Assembly: GCA_963989245.1 (NCBI GenBank)
Contig: OZ022339.1
Span: forward strand, 91,549,642 to 91,613,641
DNA: 64,000 nt
Direction of reading: 5' to 3'
From: Nansenia antarctica
Taxonomy: Eukaryota > Chordata > Actinopteri > Argentiniformes > Microstomatidae
The notes beneath the pieces are model-generated. The model saw nothing but the letters and a program-made list of their open reading frames with translations. It searched no databases and had not been told where the DNA came from. How positions within the stretch are numbered: the first letter of the stretch is position 1; each line of letters opens with the position of its first letter. The translations under genes and the position numbers were made by a program. Positions 21,101-64,000 of the stretch are shown piece by piece.

Positions 21101-21966
21101 GCGCGCCTCTCTTGGGGCACCTCTCGGGCGCCTCTCGGGGGCACTCTCCATGCCATTACTTACCATTACTTACAATTACGTACTTTAGCAGCTTTACTCT
21201 ATTATACTGAGCCAATTACCACTATTGCACTATTGCACTATTGTCTATTGTATTCCACCCCTGTACATTGTACCGCACATTTAAAATATTTTATCTAGTA
21301 TTTTTGTATATAGTTATGTCTAATCTTGTCGTATTATACTGTTATTTATTGTTTTTGTTTGCTATGCACCGTGCATGAGAGGGAAACACATTTTCAGCCC
21401 TCTGTATGTCTGTACATATATTAGATTAACAATAAAGCTGACTTTGACTTTGACTTTGACTGACCATTATGGCACAGTGTTGCCTCAAGGCAACGCATCC
21501 CAAAAAGTACCCCCCAAAAAATATTTATTTAAAATGTCTTTAGATTATGTTTATTTGGTCTATTCTAAGACAAAAAAACACTCCAAACATTTTTTTCCCA
21601 ACTGGATTCATAATGTGTGCCATAGAGGGTTACCTTCCTCAAGAAAGCTTCTGATAAGACTCTTCCCCTGTGTCAAAACTGTATATTCTGCAAATTAGCA
21701 ACAACAACAAAAAAATGAAATGCTTTCACAACTGTATATACGATATATATATATATATATATGATCATATATGATAATAACTTGTGAAACTATAGGGAGT
21801 GAAATATTAATCAATTTTAGAGTGAAACCCAAACCCAAATCCATTCAAACATGTACAAACAAGCAGAATGTGGCTATAACCCATCCACTGGGGGTGACTT
21901 ACCAGAGTGGCAGACTTGTTGTCCTAGGGCTGGAGCCAGGCAGAGCAGGAACAGCAGCGGTAACAT
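17988..21966 (-). CDS. cltrn: Collectrin (TMEM27)
   Basis: Type I membrane glycoprotein homologous to the collectrin-like domain of ACE2; in mammals it chaperones B0AT-type amino-acid transporters at the brush border and takes part in beta-cell exocytosis. Six exons join in phase: 21903-21966, 20080-20138, 19259-19344, 18970-19086, 18251-18445 and 17988-18132, total 666 bp or 221 residues (human 222). Visible parts: signal peptide [20 protein letters not shown]; ectodomain [35 protein letters not shown] (with an N-E-S glycosylation site) and [29 protein letters not shown] before the membrane; membrane segment [20 protein letters not shown]; and a 50-residue cytoplasmic tail ending FTTF, a possible PDZ ligand. 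There is no peptidase domain, so this is not ace2. Confidence 0.96.
18251..18445 (-). CDS. cltrn: cltrn exon 5 (membrane segment)
   Basis: Encodes [34 protein letters not shown] and the membrane helix [20 protein letters not shown] followed by QRRR. Acceptor 'tgtacaacag', donor 'agacg|gtgagt'. Confidence 0.96.
18970..19086 (-). CDS. cltrn: cltrn exon 4
   Basis: Encodes [20 protein letters not shown] and [19 protein letters not shown]. The VSFWFVVT core is diagnostic of collectrin/ACE2. Joining with exon 3 creates an N-V-S glycosylation site. Confidence 0.94.
19259..19344 (-). CDS. cltrn: cltrn exon 3
   Basis: Encodes [20 protein letters not shown] and RYYNSESF. Acceptor 'gattctattgcag', which directly continues the tail of a SINE lying in the upstream intron; donor 'ttcaa|gtaaga'. 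Confidence 0.95.
19347..19569 (-). mobile_element. tRNA-derived SINE abutting cltrn exon 3
   Basis: On the - strand it starts GGGGCAGCTGTGGCTCAGCT with an A-box-like TGGCTCAGCTGGTAGA and a B-box GGTTCGAACCC, the two internal RNA polymerase III promoter boxes. The body contains 'gtgtccttgagcgaggcact', familiar from fish SINEs, and a LINE-like tail 'ttcgttgtactctgtgcaat' plus 'gacaaagttgattctatt'. The tail runs to within a few bases of the exon 3 acceptor AG. Confidence 0.85.
19632..19818 (+). mobile_element. Second SINE, opposite orientation
   Basis: It has a degenerate tRNA-like head (B-box-like 'ggttcgatccc') and the common fish SINE tail 'gtaaatgggtgaatgagagg', 'aaagtgctttggaataag' and 'gcgctataaaagtgcggtcc'. 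It lies in cltrn intron 2, head to head with the first SINE. Confidence 0.75.
19893..20015. repeat. Repeat pair, copy 1 (cltrn intron 2)
   Basis: A stretch with 'aaagaacaggcaacacccaa', 'tctcattttattgaaa' and 'gatatggtagaag' recurs in diverged form at 23050-23172, upstream of cltrn. It may be an old dispersed repeat or part of a local duplication. Confidence 0.75.
20080..20138 (-). CDS. cltrn: cltrn exon 2
   Basis: Encodes [19 protein letters not shown], matching human FKVRLSIRTALGDKA. Acceptor 'ctctttgtag', donor 'gatgct|gtaagt'. Confidence 0.94.
20139..20940. other. cltrn intron 1, unassigned part
   Basis: AT-rich intron with no recognised element or extra exon. Confidence 0.4.
20975..21500. 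mobile_element. Palindromic-ended element with a nested LINE-like tail
   Basis: The self-complementary motif 'gttgccttgaggcaac' occurs in variant form at about 20978 and 21013 and in inverted context at about 21479-21495, each near 'accattatgg'. Between them lies DNA ending 'caataaagctgactttgact' repeated as (TTGACT)n, which looks like the 3' tail of a retroelement on the + strand (about 21200-21462). I read this as a palindromic MITE interrupted by a retroelement end. Confidence 0.55.
21903..21966 (-). CDS. cltrn: cltrn exon 1 (signal peptide)
   Basis: ATG at 21966-21964. Encodes [20 protein letters not shown], a typical signal peptide with cleavage likely before the QQVC stretch, then donor 'tctg|gtaagt'. 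Confidence 0.93.
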
Positions 21967-24318
21967 CACCTCTGAGAGTCACAAATGAAATGTCACCAAA
22001 TCTGCAGCAACGCCTCTGTCAAAGTCCCAGTGGTCGGGGGACCAGAAGTCAACACAAGAATTAAACTGGTCCTTGCCACAACGGTTTAATGGTTAAACTA
22101 TGACAGCCTACAACATTCCCTTCCCAGTAAATGGCTCTGACAGTCGTCACAAACTACAGAACGCAGAATGAGAGCTATGGAAACAGTTATGTGTGCACAG
22201 CAGTGAAAGCACTACTGTTTGTTTTCTGAGTGCTCTGATAGGGTTGAATGTGTGAGAGGCAGACTTGGAGACAAACACACAGACCCATGCTGCTACTGTT
22301 TACCCAGTGGTCACCATTGTGTTTGCCTTGCCAGGTTTTCAGTCACAGTAGCAACCCCTGCTGCTATCAATAGTTTAATGTTTTCCTTATTGTTATACTA
22401 ATAACCAAGGGTCTTTATATCACACACATACACATTTACTATGATTGAAACTACTCTGACATATCCTTGTAGCATCTTTCTGTGGTTATAAACTCAACAT
22501 TTGTGTTTAGCTGAGCTGGACTTATTTCACATGGTGTGAAAAGGTTAACTAACCACTGTCACTGAGGAAGAGAGCTGACGCTGTACTTATGACTGCTAAT
22601 AGCTGATACATTTTGTATGAACGGCGGTTTCTGTGTTTGGAATGGACCTATGCCAAAAACATACTATACTGTAGGTCTATCCAGACAACGTGTCATGATT
22701 AACCCTCTACTCTTCCTTTAACGAGTTGCTTATCATGTGATACAATTTTTCCAGGTGATGTTTTGTAAACTTCAATCAATTATTTTAATTTATTTTTATG
22801 GGAACATGTGTTTACATATATAGTTGCCAAGACTCAGATAACCGACATTAAAAACAATGTGTTTATTTCTTGTTTATTATTTTCCATACAGAATTTATTT
22901 ATTTATCAAAACTATTTACAAATAAGGAAAGACACAATAGCATGAAGGAAATTCAGCCTCAAGGTTTAGCTTCCTTGTTTGATTTTGCAACATGACACAT
23001 ACTCTGTGCCTGTAAATGATATTTTGCTCAAATGTGAGGGCTTTTTGCCAAAGAACAGGCAACACCCAACAAGAAATTAGACTCTAATCATTTTATTGAA
23101 ACATAACCAGATGAACGCCTCTCCCTTCTCAAACCTGAAACTAGCTCTGACTGATATTAGGATATGGTGGAAGAATGTACAGTCCTACTCTGACCTCATT
23201 GATTGACTATGTCTTTCACCATCTAGTCTTATTCTGACCTTATTGACTGTGTCTTTCACCATGTACAGCCTTACTCTTACCTTATGTAACAGGGCAATGT
23301 ACATCAAATTATATTGGTATGTCATCATAGAGAAGAATCATGAGTAGAAGAAAATAAAGGCTCACACCAATTTGTTTACAATATGTACTGTATATCTGTG
23401 TGTAGGCCTCCATATCCTCTTATCAGAACATCTTTGTTTGATCAAAATCTTCATTGGTTCAAGGTTTTTCCTGACACAAGATGGCAGTAGATATGTGTAT
23501 ACAATCGTAATATCTTAAATTGTACCACAATAAGGATTCACACCGTATCCAGAAAGCATGGTAGCCTATAAGCAAAATGTCGATTACAGATAAGAAATCA
23601 TAATTATGTGGTAGTATAAATCACCATTATATACAATAACTAAACATTAACATTTCAACAAATGTTCGATCTGTTACGATCCTTTGTAGGACTACTTTAT
23701 AATTCTAAATACAATTGAAAGGTCTCAAAACGAGATGTGTCTCAGAAAAAAGTGTCACTCAAAGTGTAGACTTTACTGCGGACACTTTACAGTGCGTGAG
23801 CTTAGAAGGTTCTATCTCCGTTTAGGGCAGTTCAGAGATATTGAGCGTCAAAGTGTTTACATTCCATTATGTTTTGTGAGATGGAACCTTTGTATTTTAT
23901 TAATTACTAACTCAAAAATATCAACATTTTTAAAATAACACCACACAGGCATTAATAAACACCTAATGGATCAGATTATGTAAAAAAAACTCAATTCAAA
24001 AACTCAACTCAACCTTATAATTCTAACGTCACGAGTGGCCAATGAGTTGCATATGGCCCCCTATCCTATCAATTGCCGCATTTAAATCAAATCAGTCGAC
24101 TTTTGAGTCGAAGTACATGTTCTGCTCTTGTAGCGCCTCCAAGCGGCTTGCGTGCGCTCAACACACAACCAGTCAGCCTATCTGAACGTGCTCGTATTCC
24201 ACCTCCTCTCACTAAACCCTTTACCCCACCAGTGGAATAAGCTCAAGTCGGTGTGTGGAGGAATCTGGCTGTTTGAGAACGGGACAGGGCATTCGTTCGT
24301 CCATGTGTCCGTCCAGGA
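21967..24318. promoter_or_regulatory. Head-to-head intergenic region of cltrn and reps2
   Basis: About 2.35 kb separating the two divergent start codons, so both promoters should lie here. The reps2 side (about 24030-24318) is more GC-rich with several CpGs. I see no convincing TATA box. It also contains the second copy of a diverged repeat (23050-23172) and a two-copy tandem of 'gtctttcaccat' units near 23205-23265. Confidence 0.5.
23050..23172. repeat. Repeat pair, copy 2 (upstream of cltrn)
   Basis: Diverged copy of 19893-20015, same orientation, sharing 'aaagaacaggcaacacccaa', 'cattttattgaaa' and 'gatatggtggaag'. Confidence 0.75.
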
Positions 24319-63859
<39,541 letters not shown>

Positions 63860-63861
63860 GT

Positions 63862-63902
<41 letters not shown>

Positions 63903-64000
63903 CAAGGTCTGAGTCCTCAACTCAACTCTTCACACATAATTTATCTTTATGTAGGAATTCCAGTGTACACTAAAGAGAACACTAAAGGCCTGTATTGTAG
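63860..64000. other. Start of reps2 intron 13
   Basis: (CA)n run at 63866-63901 directly after the donor, then plain intron to the window edge. Confidence 0.8.

Noticed and set aside
17988..21966. ace2 rather than cltrn
   Set aside because: No peptidase domain or HExxH motif exists, and the six exons alone give a protein of collectrin length starting with its own signal peptide.
23735..23938. 67-codon Cys-rich frame upstream of reps2
   Set aside because: No homology recognised, no splice or promoter context; length is within chance for this AT-rich DNA.

Overview
The window is nuclear DNA from a ray-finned (teleost-type) fish. The genes are split by GT-AG introns, the intergenic and intronic DNA is full of CA, CT and AT microsatellites, and the mobile elements are typical of fish: L2/CR1 and L1/Tx1 LINEs, Tc1 elements, hAT elements, tRNA-derived SINEs and a Ty3/gypsy retrotransposon. 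I cannot name the species.

Four host genes can be rebuilt exon by exon. (1) A type II classical cadherin most like CDH24 on the + strand (2660-10739). Only the part from about the third cadherin repeat to the stop codon is present; earlier exons lie to the left of the window. (2) mdp1, magnesium-dependent phosphatase 1, on the - strand: six exons between 15752 and 12631, 160 codons, complete. (3) cltrn, collectrin (an ACE2-related amino-acid-transporter chaperone), on the - strand: six exons between 21966 and 17988, 221 codons, complete. (4) reps2, the RalBP1-associated EH-domain endocytic adaptor, on the + strand: thirteen exons from 24319 to 63859, running off the right edge before its C-terminal coiled coil. 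The cadherin and mdp1 are convergent, mdp1 and cltrn are in tandem, and cltrn and reps2 are head to head with about 2.35 kb between start codons. In human, CDH24 and MDP1 are on chromosome 14 while CLTRN and REPS2 are on Xp22, so this fish interval joins two human blocks between mdp1 and cltrn.

The reps2 introns are swollen by mobile DNA. Intron 4 (35184-49137) holds an L1/Tx1-type LINE remnant, two inverted-repeat DNA elements, a satellite array of about 1.2 kb, and a stack in which an old LTR-like element (41212-48632, 5-bp target duplication) was invaded by a hAT MITE, a full-length CR1/L2-type LINE and a 2.1-kb inverted-repeat element that itself carries smaller elements. Intron 5 (49245-59659) holds a Tc1 remnant, a 1.6-kb inverted-repeat element, an apparently intact hAT transposon (52057-54974) and, 32 bp further on, a 4.4-kb gypsy retrotransposon (55007-59427) whose LTRs differ at two positions. 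The hAT and gypsy copies look young.

I found no CRISPR array, operon, rRNA gene or free-standing tRNA gene. tRNA-like sequence occurs only inside SINEs. The most noteworthy items are the intact hAT element, the LINE with a 2A-like motif, a SINE whose tail reaches the splice acceptor of a cltrn exon, a fossil second copy of an mdp1 exon, and the unusual long cytoplasmic tail of the cadherin.
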